Source: Trichoplusia ni (lineage: Eukaryota; Arthropoda; Insecta; Lepidoptera; Noctuidae). From it: 64,000 nt of DNA. The translations under genes were made by a program, and so were the position numbers. The notes beneath the pieces were generated by a model. It saw nothing but the letters and a program-made list of their open reading frames with translations. It was not told the origin of the DNA and ran no database searches. The DNA lies in NCBI RefSeq assembly GCF_003590095.1, contig NW_020799994.1, positions 372,001 to 436,000 on the forward strand, in the 5' to 3' direction. This document shows positions 12,670-24,300 of the stretch, piece by piece (position 1 is the stretch's first letter; each line of letters begins with the position of its first letter).

Positions 12670-15239
12670 TTATTTATAAAGAACTAATAATAGATTATTA
12701 CTGTAATTTATATTTAAGATTGCTCAAGTAAAATATACATTACAGTTATCACGTCAAGAAATAGTAGCATTTGATTTGTTGTAAATCAGACACAACACAT
12801 GTTCGTTGCAAACACATGACCACAACAAGTCATTGTTATATTATTTATAAGTTTCTATGATGTAACTGTTCCTTAAAATAAATAAAATAAAGTAAAAACA
12901 TTAAAAAAGTTAAAAAAAGTTAGACTTTATTAAAAAAAGATACACTTATTATAATGTTTGACAAGAGGTCTCGAGTCTTAAAAGTCAGTCTATTTACTGT
13001 ACGTCACTTTTACTGACATTATTAGAGAAACATTTTGTGTGTATGAATATTTGTTATTCTTCGTCGTTCTCTTCATCGGCTGACGCTCTGAAAATAACTC
13101 TTAGGATCGAACTCTTGAACGAGAATGAATTCTTAGACGTTTTGAGTTTAAATTAGATCCTCAGATGATAAATAGAAAGCTTCAAAGTATGATGACCGCA
13201 GATCGCCGAGACGGTCTCTTATCGTGACTGAAGTATTTAACGTCAATATTTCTTTTACAATATGCATTCTACTAATCATGGCTTTCTTTTAGTGGTTTAA
13301 ACGAAGACTTTCAATAGTCTTTTGTTTATTTTAGGAGTAAAAAAGCATATGAAGGAATGAAAATATAGAGCCTTTCCTTAAACTTCGTTGGTTAATTGAC
13401 TAGAATTAAAAATATTGTGTTATTGATAGTTTAAACAGATTTCTTAGAGCCATATCTCAGAACCACTAAATGACCATCTAAGGTAATATGGCGATTGCTC
13501 GGTATATTACGTAAGTACATTATTATGTTATGCTAATTATCTGTTTACTCATTGAGCTACAGACCTTATACCGCTCTGTTTCGATTAGAAATGTAAATTA
13601 TTTTGTTTTATGCTTAGGTGTTAGAATCTCAATTTAATTAAAGTAGAGCCTACTCGCAAAGAACGTTAAGAAAATCTGTTAATTTTGATAATTGTTAAGA
13701 CCTAGGGGCTATGTATTATTATTGCAGTTTATTACATAGGTTTTATTATTGCAGAAGTGAAAGCGTGACAGCGCGTTACATTGCGTAGAGCAGCATCTCT
13801 TTCATTATTACGCCTGTCTTACTTGAACTTATGAGGTAGTGGGTTACCCTACAGACAATTATAAAGGGACTGGATTGGATGTTCGTTCCTTTTAGTGGTT
13901 TTTAATTACTTAATAATAGTGTAGTTTGATTGTTAACAAATGGTACCTGACCGACAGTTCCAAGTTTTGTGTAGAATAAAACACAAAATAAAGTTTTCTG
14001 TGTGTTTTTTCTACATATCCAAAATAATATTATTTTTCTCAAAATATAACCATTAACTTTTAATAATGGAATAAATACTGGCTGGTGTTTTAAATACCTT
14101 ACCAGAACTAAAATAAAACTGAATTGTCTATTATATGATTGACATTTCGACCTATGACTGCGCTATGAGATACTCAACCTCTTCCTTCATTAAATGTTGT
14201 GGAAGGCGAACTAATGGAAATATTATCTTAATGACATCTCCATAACTGTGCTTCTAGCGGCGTTGGACTGACACATTTAACACAAGTCTTAATACCCATT
14301 CTGTTAAGAGTTATAGATGTTTCACAGGTAGTATCTAAAACGTTAGTTAAAACATAATCTGATAGATAGGGAGATAAGTTTATTGATTCTTCATTTAAAT
14401 ACATGTAAAAGAAAATGTCACATTAATTTGTGTTGTTGTCGTGTGCAGGTATTTTTATTGTACGTATTAAACCTATATACACATGTACATAGTTTTAAAT
14501 GTCAACTATAACGTATTATGTAACGTACTTTAAAGTATTTTTGGGTGTAGCTTGAGACGTCAAGTTACCGGAAGGCTTTCAATGTCATAGTACACGTAGG
14601 ATGGGGAGTTACATACAAAAATCGTAATTATACATTGTCAAGTGCTGAATGAATCACTAATAATATAATGTACAATAGCATATACGGTAGGGGACTTATG
14701 TAAATTACTTAATTATTTATCGCAATGTGTAGGTTTGCTACGAATGTCGTTTAAGCAGTCAATATACATAATCGATTTCCGGGATGTCGAATTTATAAGT
14801 CTTGCCACCTAACTTGTTAATATTAACTCGGTATCTTAGTCATCGAAGCATTATTGCACATTTTATTGTATATTTATGTTGCATAGCATTCCATTAATGT
14901 ATTATTGAAGCCGTAGGCACTGTTTTAGCTGGTTATATTCAAGTATGAATATTATTTCATACCCGTCTTACCTTTTTCAAAGTAAGCAGTTGTTTTTTGT
15001 CATAACTGTATTTCAAATGGATTTTATAGTAATGCTTTGATCATGGCTGGAATTAATATAGTAGCACCTTATGCTCCTTATAATCTAGCTCTATATATCA
15101 ATGCTTCTCGTGTAAATAATACCATACTTGCGCAAATTCTCTGAACAGCCGAAATTATAACTGCCGTCGATTTTGTAAGAACAAAAAGTTAAAAGGATGC
15201 TGTTTCAAGTGATTAAATCGTGACATAAGTTCAGTGCAT

Positions 15240-15415
15240 TTTGGTGTGAGTGCGGTGCGCGGCGTTAGAAATGGTCTCGCGGCCGCGGTCGCTCCACTTG
15301 TCCGCCGACCGTCCCTCGGGCAGAGCCGGGCTCTGTCGTCGAAGGTTATTTAGTATGCTCGCCGCGCGCCCGTCGCCACTCGCCGCCGCCGCCGGAACTC
15401 AGCCAACCTAACCGC
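15240..15415. promoter_or_regulatory. GC-rich island in intron 1
   Basis: A CpG-dense block containing GCGGCCGCGG and CGCCGCCGCC runs in otherwise AT-rich intron, preceded by an initiator-like TTCAGTG near 15230. It could be an enhancer or alternative promoter; no exon with good borders is visible. Confidence 0.3.
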
Positions 15416-18400
15416 TCTTTCTCCTTTAATAGATGCTATCAATACAAGCACGATGTGCTGTCACGTAGACCGACGGCGGTAAATTTTATAAGTGGATTTT
15501 AAGTCAATTAATATTTAAAAAGCTTGACTCAGCTCTGGAAAGGTCAACTTATATAATTAATGGTATATAATTTTCATTTTAAAAATATCATTTTAATAAT
15601 ATCTATATGTCAAAATTACCTACGTAAAAATTAAGCGAATTCAAACACAACACAATGCCAAATATTTACATTTCTAGTATCACCCGGATCCGGGTTGTCA
15701 GAGCTATGTAAAAACTACTTGATTCAAGTAGACGTAGGTAATGTTGCTACTGGTATTATATCAAAGGTATCCATCTTAACGATTGCATGTGTTAATTACG
15801 TACCCGTTTGAGTAATGAGTAATCGTGACGCGAATATGTGACCAACGACAATGTAAACTTGCGATTCCGTTGCTGTTGTAACAGGTGGAATATACCGCTA
15901 GTGTTACTACTAGTACCGTACACAATAATACGCGCGGCATTCGTTCCAATCGATTATTATCGATAATACCAATGCAATTTGTGCTGAGTACTGCTCCGCT
16001 ATCGATATCTAGCAAAGCACAGTCTACAGATACGGTAGAGCTGCTAAGAGCGCTTGCAACAATGTCTTAGTATCACACAGACGTTCTTGATCACGTCTGC
16101 ATAAGTATAGGTGATTGCTCAGAGTTCAGAGTAGCAGCTGGATGCATCTGACCTCTATGAATTAGATATCCGCTGCCGATGAAATTCAGCCCCAGAGCAT
16201 CGAAATTGCTCATAGATGGAAGTGTATTAGCTGCGGCTGCCATGATTACATTATATTATTTGCCTGATTTTAATCTCTAAATATTGCTTTCAGAGTACTA
16301 AAAATCGCTGCTTTACTTTCGTTCTGCCTGGCAGCTAAGCGTAAATAAAAAACGTAGAGAAAGTTTCAGGATTAATAAAATGTGAACTGAGAGTTATATT
16401 TGTGTGGGATTTAAACACAGACATCGTAGTCGGGTATCCTATTATGTTAACCATGATTCACATCTGAGAAATTTTAACACAATGGAATCACTCGATGAAC
16501 TTCATTACTTTGGTGAACAAAAAACAATCAGGTTTTGCAATTGAACACGGTTTTTATAAGCTTCGAAGGTAAGGGTATTTCTATAATTATATTAAATAAC
16601 CTGTTTTGTTTATCTGTGTGGTATATTGAACCTGTCAATCTACGTAAAAAATTTAGATGATTGTCTTAGGCAGAAGAACAATAAAACGTGAACTATACTT
16701 ATGTACCCGTTTGCCATTGACGAATGAAGTTGACGAGATACCTACAGTAATCAGATATGGAATTGTTTGTGAGGAGAGAAACTGCGTAGAGGCATTGTTC
16801 TTTCTCAGCCCACTTTCAGTACGAGTGAAGTACACCGAGTTGGCAAGCGCTACGTGAAAGTGAATGGCGCAAGCGGGCTCGCGGACGCATTTTACGCCCG
16901 ATTTGATACCACATTCGTACACGCGAACCCACATGGCCGCTTGCAACTTCGTTCGTGACGTAAGGCTTGATACTTACCGTGCGCATATTATTACGGCGGA
17001 TGTAGACTGATGTGTGCTCAATTATCGTTATTGGTACTCAATATTTCACTTTCATTAATTGGCCTGAGGCGTTATAAAATGTTTGCAAGATAAAATCCTT
17101 AGAAAGCCGTTGATTTAAAAAAGGTACCCAAGAGGCTTAAATATTATTTGTCGCTACAATCATTTTCATGTCGTACGATTAAAATAGATTTCACACATTT
17201 TATTCATGCATGTGTAGTATGTTATTCCCGATACGCTTAAGCCGGTTTTTAGCTAACGTCATTTGCGTCATCCTTTTTTATTTCGTTCGCCGTTAAGAGG
17301 TGTTATTTAATTAAACTAACAGTCTTTGTTTTTTATTTACCTTTAATATCTTCGGCAATTATAGACAATTTTAAGATTTATTGTTCATTGCCGCTTTTAA
17401 GTGCATCAGTAAAAACCAATTCAATAAATAGTGCTGGATTTGTTTCAGTCTAAACGGCATCTCATGGATTTGATTTAAATCTTTAGGTAAATCTTTTAAG
17501 ACTCAAAGATTTCTGAAATTATTTTATTGAGTATGTTCTACGCACGGGGAATGTAACAACCGTAGCGAAAATTTCTTTAGGTTCGTTTATTTGGCAAAAA
17601 CATTCTAGTAGCAACTGAGTGCGTACTCAATCGATTTGAGTCGAACTCAGTGACCATACAGAAGAGAAGGTCAAAGCGTAGTGAGAAGTATGTCACAGTA
17701 TGTCTCACTGTCGTAGTATGCCAAATGCTCAATATGTCGGGACAATGCAAAAGGAAATTGAATAAAACTGGGCGCGAATAATGTTTAATAAGGCAAAAAG
17801 ATTTATTCACGTTAAGTTTACAATACTTTCATGTCTATTAATAAAATTGACTGACTAAAACATGATTAAAACACACGCGTTCACAGCGACACGCAAAGTG
17901 TGCTGACTATTTTTAATCGATTTGACAGTTTTAGCCTATTAATTAGAATTGTTAAGTTACATAGACTAGATCACCAAAGATATACCACTTTAAAGAGACA
18001 CAGGTCAAAACTTAAGACTTGATTTTAAATAAAAAAAATACTGAATGATACATATGATCTTTTCTACTGGCTTACTTAGGTACCAGATAACAAAGTAATT
18101 GCTAGTAACACCATGTTTATTTGATACCTATAAAGTATGCTTCAAAATGCGCATAGTGATTATTGTATTAGTGCCATCCATTCATAGAAGCCTACGCATG
18201 AAACAGGCACAAGGGAACTAATGCCCAACGTAAACTGTCGATAATAAAACAAACGTTTGTCGCGAAGAACTTTAACGTGTCAAGGCTAACGGTTATTGAA
18301 AACAATATTAATGCTTGTTCGGCCTTAGCGGGGTAATAACAGTTTGAACGTAATTTGTGACACCATCTACAAAGCCTTGTCATCATTCCTCTGGCTATTT

Positions 18401-18543
18401 CTGTAAGTAATCCGCCTAGACATGTCAAGTGGGTAATGTTTTGAGCACTTTATGTCGATGGGAGTCGCGGCTCAACTCTAATTACTATTCATGTGGCCGT
18501 TCATTCAAATTAATTCATAGGTTTAATGTTATTTTATAGATAA

Positions 18544-18762
18544 CTAGCTGTTGCCCGCGACTTCGTCCACGTGATCGATTGTATCTTCGCTCCTATTAGT
18601 CGCAGCGTGATGTTATATAGCCTATAGCCTTCCTTGATAAATGGTCTATACAACACAAAAAGAATTTTTCAATTCGAACCAGTAGTTCCTGAGATTAGCG
18701 CGTTCAAACAAACAAACAAACAAACAAACAAACTCTTCAGCTTTATATATTAGTATAGAGTA
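18544..18762 (+). mobile_element. 3' tail of an RTE-like LINE with (CAAA)n
   Basis: It starts CTAGCTGTTGCCCGCGACTT, carries 'TATAGCCTATAGCCTTCC' and 'CCAGTAGTTCCTGAGATTAG', then (CAAA) repeats at about 18707-18732 and a short AT tail. I recognise this combination from lepidopteran RTE-type non-LTR retrotransposon ends. There is no coding capacity left. Confidence 0.65.
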
Positions 18763-19811
18763 TAGATGAGGTAAAGGTATTTTTTATTGCGACTTGATTT
18801 CGTTACCGTGTAAAAAGTAGATAAGTGTTGAGTATTGTATGCCATAATATTTAACCTGGTTTTAGAATACATATTCGGTGTAGATCGGGTGCTGCTTAAA
18901 ATAACCTCATATGAATATAAAATAACATGTTACCGGTACCTATTAGGCCTTGAAATCTGACGTAGGTTGTGTCACTAGGCGATATCGTAAGCTATTGATT
19001 CGGTTATAATAATATTACCTTGTGATAGTGAATAAACTCAAGAAATCTTTAAAACTTATGCACTTAATTCTATAACAACACAACAAGAAGGAAAATCGCT
19101 AAACTTGTAACATCAAGCGAACAGTACTTATGTCTGTGTGGCTATCAATAACCCACATAATACTTGCAACTTATGGTTAGTTCGTGCCTAATGCGTTCAC
19201 TTATGGCAATAATTGTTTTTGTCACTAACTACGAATAATAAGGTGCGTGTAAATGACGAGTGCAGTGGCTGTGACAACTGGCACAACGATATTCGCGGTG
19301 CGGTCCGTGCTTAGGTGAAGTGCAAATATACTCATAAATTGGCATGCAACGCGTTGAACACGCAACGTCGCCGTCGTTAAAACCAGCGCCAACTTACAAT
19401 AGATAGTGCAATAAGTATGTACAATGTATTTGCTGATCTTACACCTATTTAAAGTTCGTCAGTGCGGTACAGACAAGACAAGTAGGTAAATGACAATATA
19501 CCGCTCACACAGTTATATGACCTCGCAAAACAGCCTTCGCCTTTGTCGTTGCTGTAATTATAATCGAAAACTTGCTATATTGGTGTTCTACTCTAACTAA
19601 TAGCTTTTTAAGTATTTTAAGTAATAAGTAGGTGTTATCCATATCTGAACCATTATTTATCTCTACAATTATTTCTGCACAACAATATCTTGAATCTACT
19701 ATATTTATGCGGAACATGTTTTGTCTTATTTGTTTCCTTAAAATCGACTGGATTATTGGATTATATAATATTCTCTACTTAGGTAATAAATTTTTAAACA
19801 GTAAAATAAAC

Positions 19812-19852
19812 AAAAATGTTTATTCATTGGGAAGCAATGAATAAACATTTTT
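19812..19852. repeat. Perfect 18-bp inverted repeat (hairpin, 5-nt loop)
   Basis: The arm at 19812-19829 is the exact reverse complement of 19835-19852, with loop GGAAG. The arms are AT-rich. Function is unknown; the stem is short for a microRNA precursor. Confidence 0.9.
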
Positions 19853-21291
19853 CTTAGAGACTGAATAAATTTTGACTACAAATAAACAACATTAATTGGA
19901 GTGATTCATTATTATTTTTTATTTATTTCTTCTCTGAATAAAACAGTAAACAACCTTGCGTTTGTTGTTTCGTACAATGCTTTAAGTAACATAATTTTGA
20001 AAAGGAAGTGTTTGTTTCTTTTCAAGCACTGTTTGGCGTGGACCTTAACTTTTGCATTTGTAGAGTCAATGTCAGTGGAGAATTTCCGTTACGAGGTGCT
20101 CAGCGAATGTACTCATTGTTCTAAATATTTAACTAAGTTATCTAAATATGTTTACTCTATTGACTTACATAAAGAAAGACCTCTCGTTACTTTTTATCAC
20201 ATAGTATAGGTGTGTAAAATAATCATTACCACCAACCACATAGGTTGGTAATAGGCAAGTGACAAATATGATACAATTTATAATTTTAACGTATTTAAAA
20301 AGTTTTATTTTAATGATATATATTTTTTGAAATACACCTTAATTATATTTGCAACTTAAAAGAATAGCTTTTTATTTTTAATGTAATTTTTTTAAGTGCC
20401 AGAAGTTTGCAAGCTTTATTTAAAAACATGGTGTATAATGTTTTATATTTTCGACTTTAAATTATACTTGTGTTTATAACCAAGGCCGTAAGACAAATTT
20501 TCCCAATTTTACTTGTCAATAACTGAGACACGACTTTATGATGTCACGATGTATTGCTAAAAATGCCTTTAACATTCCATTACAATAGACGTATCTGAAA
20601 TGTGGCCTTATTTAATACATACATTAGTAGAGACACGTATTGCAAATGTATGTAGATATATTGCACTTAATGTAACTTTTACTTTTAAAGATCACGCATT
20701 GGTTATTTAGTAATCACCCTTGCTGAAACTTTGTACCTACACTTTGTTGTTTTTGGTCGTATGCATTTTATAAGTCAACGAATTTCGCTCGTATTCATTT
20801 AAGTAGCAAACGAATTCATCCTTCATTTTGAAACTTTAGTTCCACCCCTATTTTTATCGTTTGGATTCATATTCCCGCCTCACATATACAATGCGCGGTG
20901 CTGAATAACTCGTTAATTTATGTCAATAATTTAAATAAACCTTTTTTCCACATTTAATTTTGGCTCACTATAGAATAACATGTAAATTCTAGTTAAATAG
21001 TAATAAAATTGGCTGGCTGTTTAAAAATTCTTTAATAATCGTATTTTTGAAGTAAACGCTTCATAGGAACCAAGTAGGTAATACCTGTATATTTCGTTTA
21101 GTTTATAGTTCGAATCCAGATTCTTGATCTGTATTTGCCATCATTAGATTATCTTTAATGTCCGATTCGGTCTAGCTAGCGAGTCAGTTTTTTCGAAATC
21201 AAATAAATCTTGCGTCTTTTTGATCTATACTTTTTGTAAACATTTGTTGATTGTTTTTGACTAACGTTATTTTCTTTTTGTTACAGAGACA

Positions 21292-21348
21292 ATGTATATA
21301 GACACCTTACCGCTCGTGGTTTGGACGCTCTTAGTCACAACGACAAAT
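21292..21348 (+). CDS. dp: dumpy exon 2: start codon and signal peptide
   Basis: Acceptor TTACAG at 21286, then 5 UTR bases and ATG with A at -3. The 19 codons have a hydrophobic core (LPLVVWTLLV, residues 6-15) typical of a signal peptide, but no basic residue precedes it. Donor AAT|GTGAGT, phase 0. An earlier in-frame start in an unseen exon cannot be excluded. Confidence 0.8.
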
Positions 21349-24300
21349 GTGAGTAATAAATATAAGTTTTTTTTCCTACCAGTAATTTATGCTGGCACTA
21401 CATTTGCCTGTAAATATTTAAAACTCTGGATGATCTATTGCCGAACTGTGTCTAATGTCTTTTCAGGTAGCGACACAAAGCCAATATGGAATAGGTTTAG
21501 GAATAAAACGAGAAGTATTTTTCTTAAATTTAGAAGACGGCTATTTTGGCTGTCAAGTAAACGAATCGACACAAATATTACAATTATATGAATTATCAAA
21601 GTTATGCGACGGTGTCAAGGATTGCTATAAGGGATCCGACGAACTCAAATTAGAGTTGAAATGTACAGGTTAGTACTAATCTTAAGCTATTTAAATTCAG
21701 CAGACATATAAGGAGTAAAATGAAAAGTAGCATGTTGTGCAAATATCATACTTTTAATCATTCTTACGATTATTAACGTTTTTAGATGATTGTACCAAAG
21801 AAGATGGCGCCCAATGTATAAATGGTCGTTGTCTAAACGGGGTGTGCCATTGTAATGATGGTTTCGGTGGATGTAACTGCCAGGAACCAGGTCAGTGCCT
21901 CATTTATTATTATGAATATGAGTCAATAATTTTAAATGTGCATACTTAAGTTTACTTTCCTGTTGTTTGCTTTTAGATGTAAATGAATGCAAAGAAAGGC
22001 CATGCGATGTTTTTGCTCACTGTACGAACACGGTCGGCAGTTTCCAGTGTTCGTGTTTCCCAGGCTACGAAGGCGACGGTTTCTCTTGTAGAGGTACGAA
22101 CTTATTGTTTGGTATTTTTTTACTAAAATGGTTACAACTGTAAATGTAAAACTGATAGGTATCCACTAGTCGAGAAAAAAAAACAAAATCCTTGATTAAA
22201 ATAATGCACATAAATAAAATTACTCCAAACAAGCAGATACTACTATAAAAGTTTTAATTTTAACTTCGGTAACGAGAGCCAGCCTCCGGATCTGGCTTTT
22301 ACGACTAGTTGTTCAATAAAACTATACATTATGCACATTCGCAGATATAAATGAGTGTGAAGACCCGGCGGTAGCTTCGCGATGCGTCGAGAACGCTGAG
22401 TGCTGCAACCTGCCAGCTCATTTCATTTGCAAGTGTAATCGAGGCTTCGAAGGCGATGGCGAAGAAGAATGCAGGGGTACTCAATACTTTATACTTGGTT
22501 CATAATTGGAATACATTCTTCTGAATACTCATAAAGAAGGATATAAGTCTGTATATCAGTCATTCTTTAAAAAAAAATAAACGGAGCATGAGTTTTAACC
22601 ATGAACTTTGAGTTTTTGGTCGTAAGAGTATCAATTTCCAATTATTTATAGTACTCTTATATTCCATACCATAAGAATACAAGTAAAAGTGAGCATTATT
22701 TGTAGATATTGATGAATGCCGACGACCTGGAGCCTGTGGAGCCAACGCTGTGTGTCAAAACTATCCAGGAAACTACACATGCGCATGCCAAGCTGGCTAT
22801 ACTGGGAATGCATTCGATGGTGTAAGTTCACTCGACGTTGCGTATAGCTCTAGTTCTCGTCAAAACGTTTACTTCCGCATCTTAAAGTATAATTTTATGC
22901 ATGAATTTGTAAATTGCTTCAACATTATGACAAAAACAGGATGCACTTGAAAGTGTATTATTGATTGTTTATTTGATACGTAGTGCGTTGATATCAATGA
23001 ATGCGAGAGCGAAGTGAGCTGCGGCCCGGGTGCTAAGTGTCGCAACGTGGAGGGTGGCTACGAGTGCAGCTGTCCGCCAGGCTATGAGGGCGACCCTCGC
23101 GTCGGCTGTCGCGACCAGGACGAATGCGCACGGGCTTCTTGTGGCATTGGTGCTCTCTGTGAAAATCTTCCCGGCGCTTTTCGCTGTGTGTGCCCACCAG
23201 GTTTCGAAGGCAATCCAGACGTGCAGTGTATCGGTAAGCTTTTGTCTAAAACGCCAGTAGGTGTGACCTGAACCTAACATGTTTTCATTTTCTGTGGTCT
23301 AACGCTTTGTGACACTTACCTTAACCTATTCGCGTTTAACGAATCGAGCCAAACACTACCGGACTTGGACGCTCGGTAGCTTCACGCTTCTACTAATCTA
23401 AACGGTTATAACGTTTAAAACATAAAAAAAGAATTTTCAGTGAGTTTCGACACCTGTGTGGTCCGCAAAATTATACATTTTCTGTGATCACTCTTCTGCG
23501 AACTTTTATTTTTTCAGCATTTTGGGACGTTAAACCGAACAACGTTCTGACATTTTTCATTTTCCTCTTGTCTCTCGTCGTTTTCTCTGTCGCCTTTTGA
23601 GTCGTCTATGTGTCTATTACTTACTCTTCGTAGTGGCTGTCGGAGTATTTTCTACGTGCATGGGTTTTGGACCCGCTGCAAATGTAATTAGACGTTGCGT
23701 TATTTGTTACACCAGACGTGGATGAATGTAAGAGTAGCGAAGCAGTGTGCAGCGAAAATGCTTTGTGTACGAACACCCTCGGCAGCTTCGTGTGTACATG
23801 CAAGCCAGAATATACAGGCGATGCGCGGGTGACGGGAGGATGCCGTGATATCGACGAGTGTGAAACACTTGAACATCCTTGTGGTACATACGCCATATGT
23901 GAAAATGCTTCTCCCGGATACAACTGTGTTTGTCCACAAGGATATAGAGCTAAACCAGATGCCCAAATCGCGTGCGAGCAGGTAATATTGATATTAGATT
24001 TGGTAGATTATTAAGTTATATTACAGTGTAACTTTACTAAACCGCCAAAATTTTCAGGTCGACGTAAATACATTGTGTAAATCAAACTTTGACTGTACCA
24101 ATAACGCAGAATGCATAGAGAATCAATGTTTTTGTAAGGAAGGATTTGATGCTCGAGGATCTGCTTGTTTCGATGTCGACGAATGTGCTAAAAACACTTC
24201 TATCTGTGGGGATAATGCTTTGTGTATCAACACACCAGGAACATTTAACTGCGAATGCGTTAATGGCTTCGTTGGAGCTCCTCCATCGGTGCCATGTCGC

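Larger units (their letters stand above)
5399..21286 (+). other. Long first intron of dumpy (inferred)
   Basis: About 16 kb without a convincing exon separates the candidate first exon from the acceptor at 21285-21286 (polypyrimidine run, then TTACAG). Apart from the repeats, retroelement remnant, GC islands and hairpin listed separately I see nothing assignable. If the true first exon differs, the left border changes. Confidence 0.5.

Noticed and set aside
15240..15251. Possible tiny alternative first exon using initiator TTCAGTG and donor GGT|GTGAGT
   Set aside because: The exon would be only about 14 bases long, so the GTGAGT is more likely coincidental.
19901..20209. 102-codon + strand open frame in intron 1
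   Set aside because: Hydrophobic, AT-driven composition, no recognisable domain and no neighbouring exons; treated as chance.
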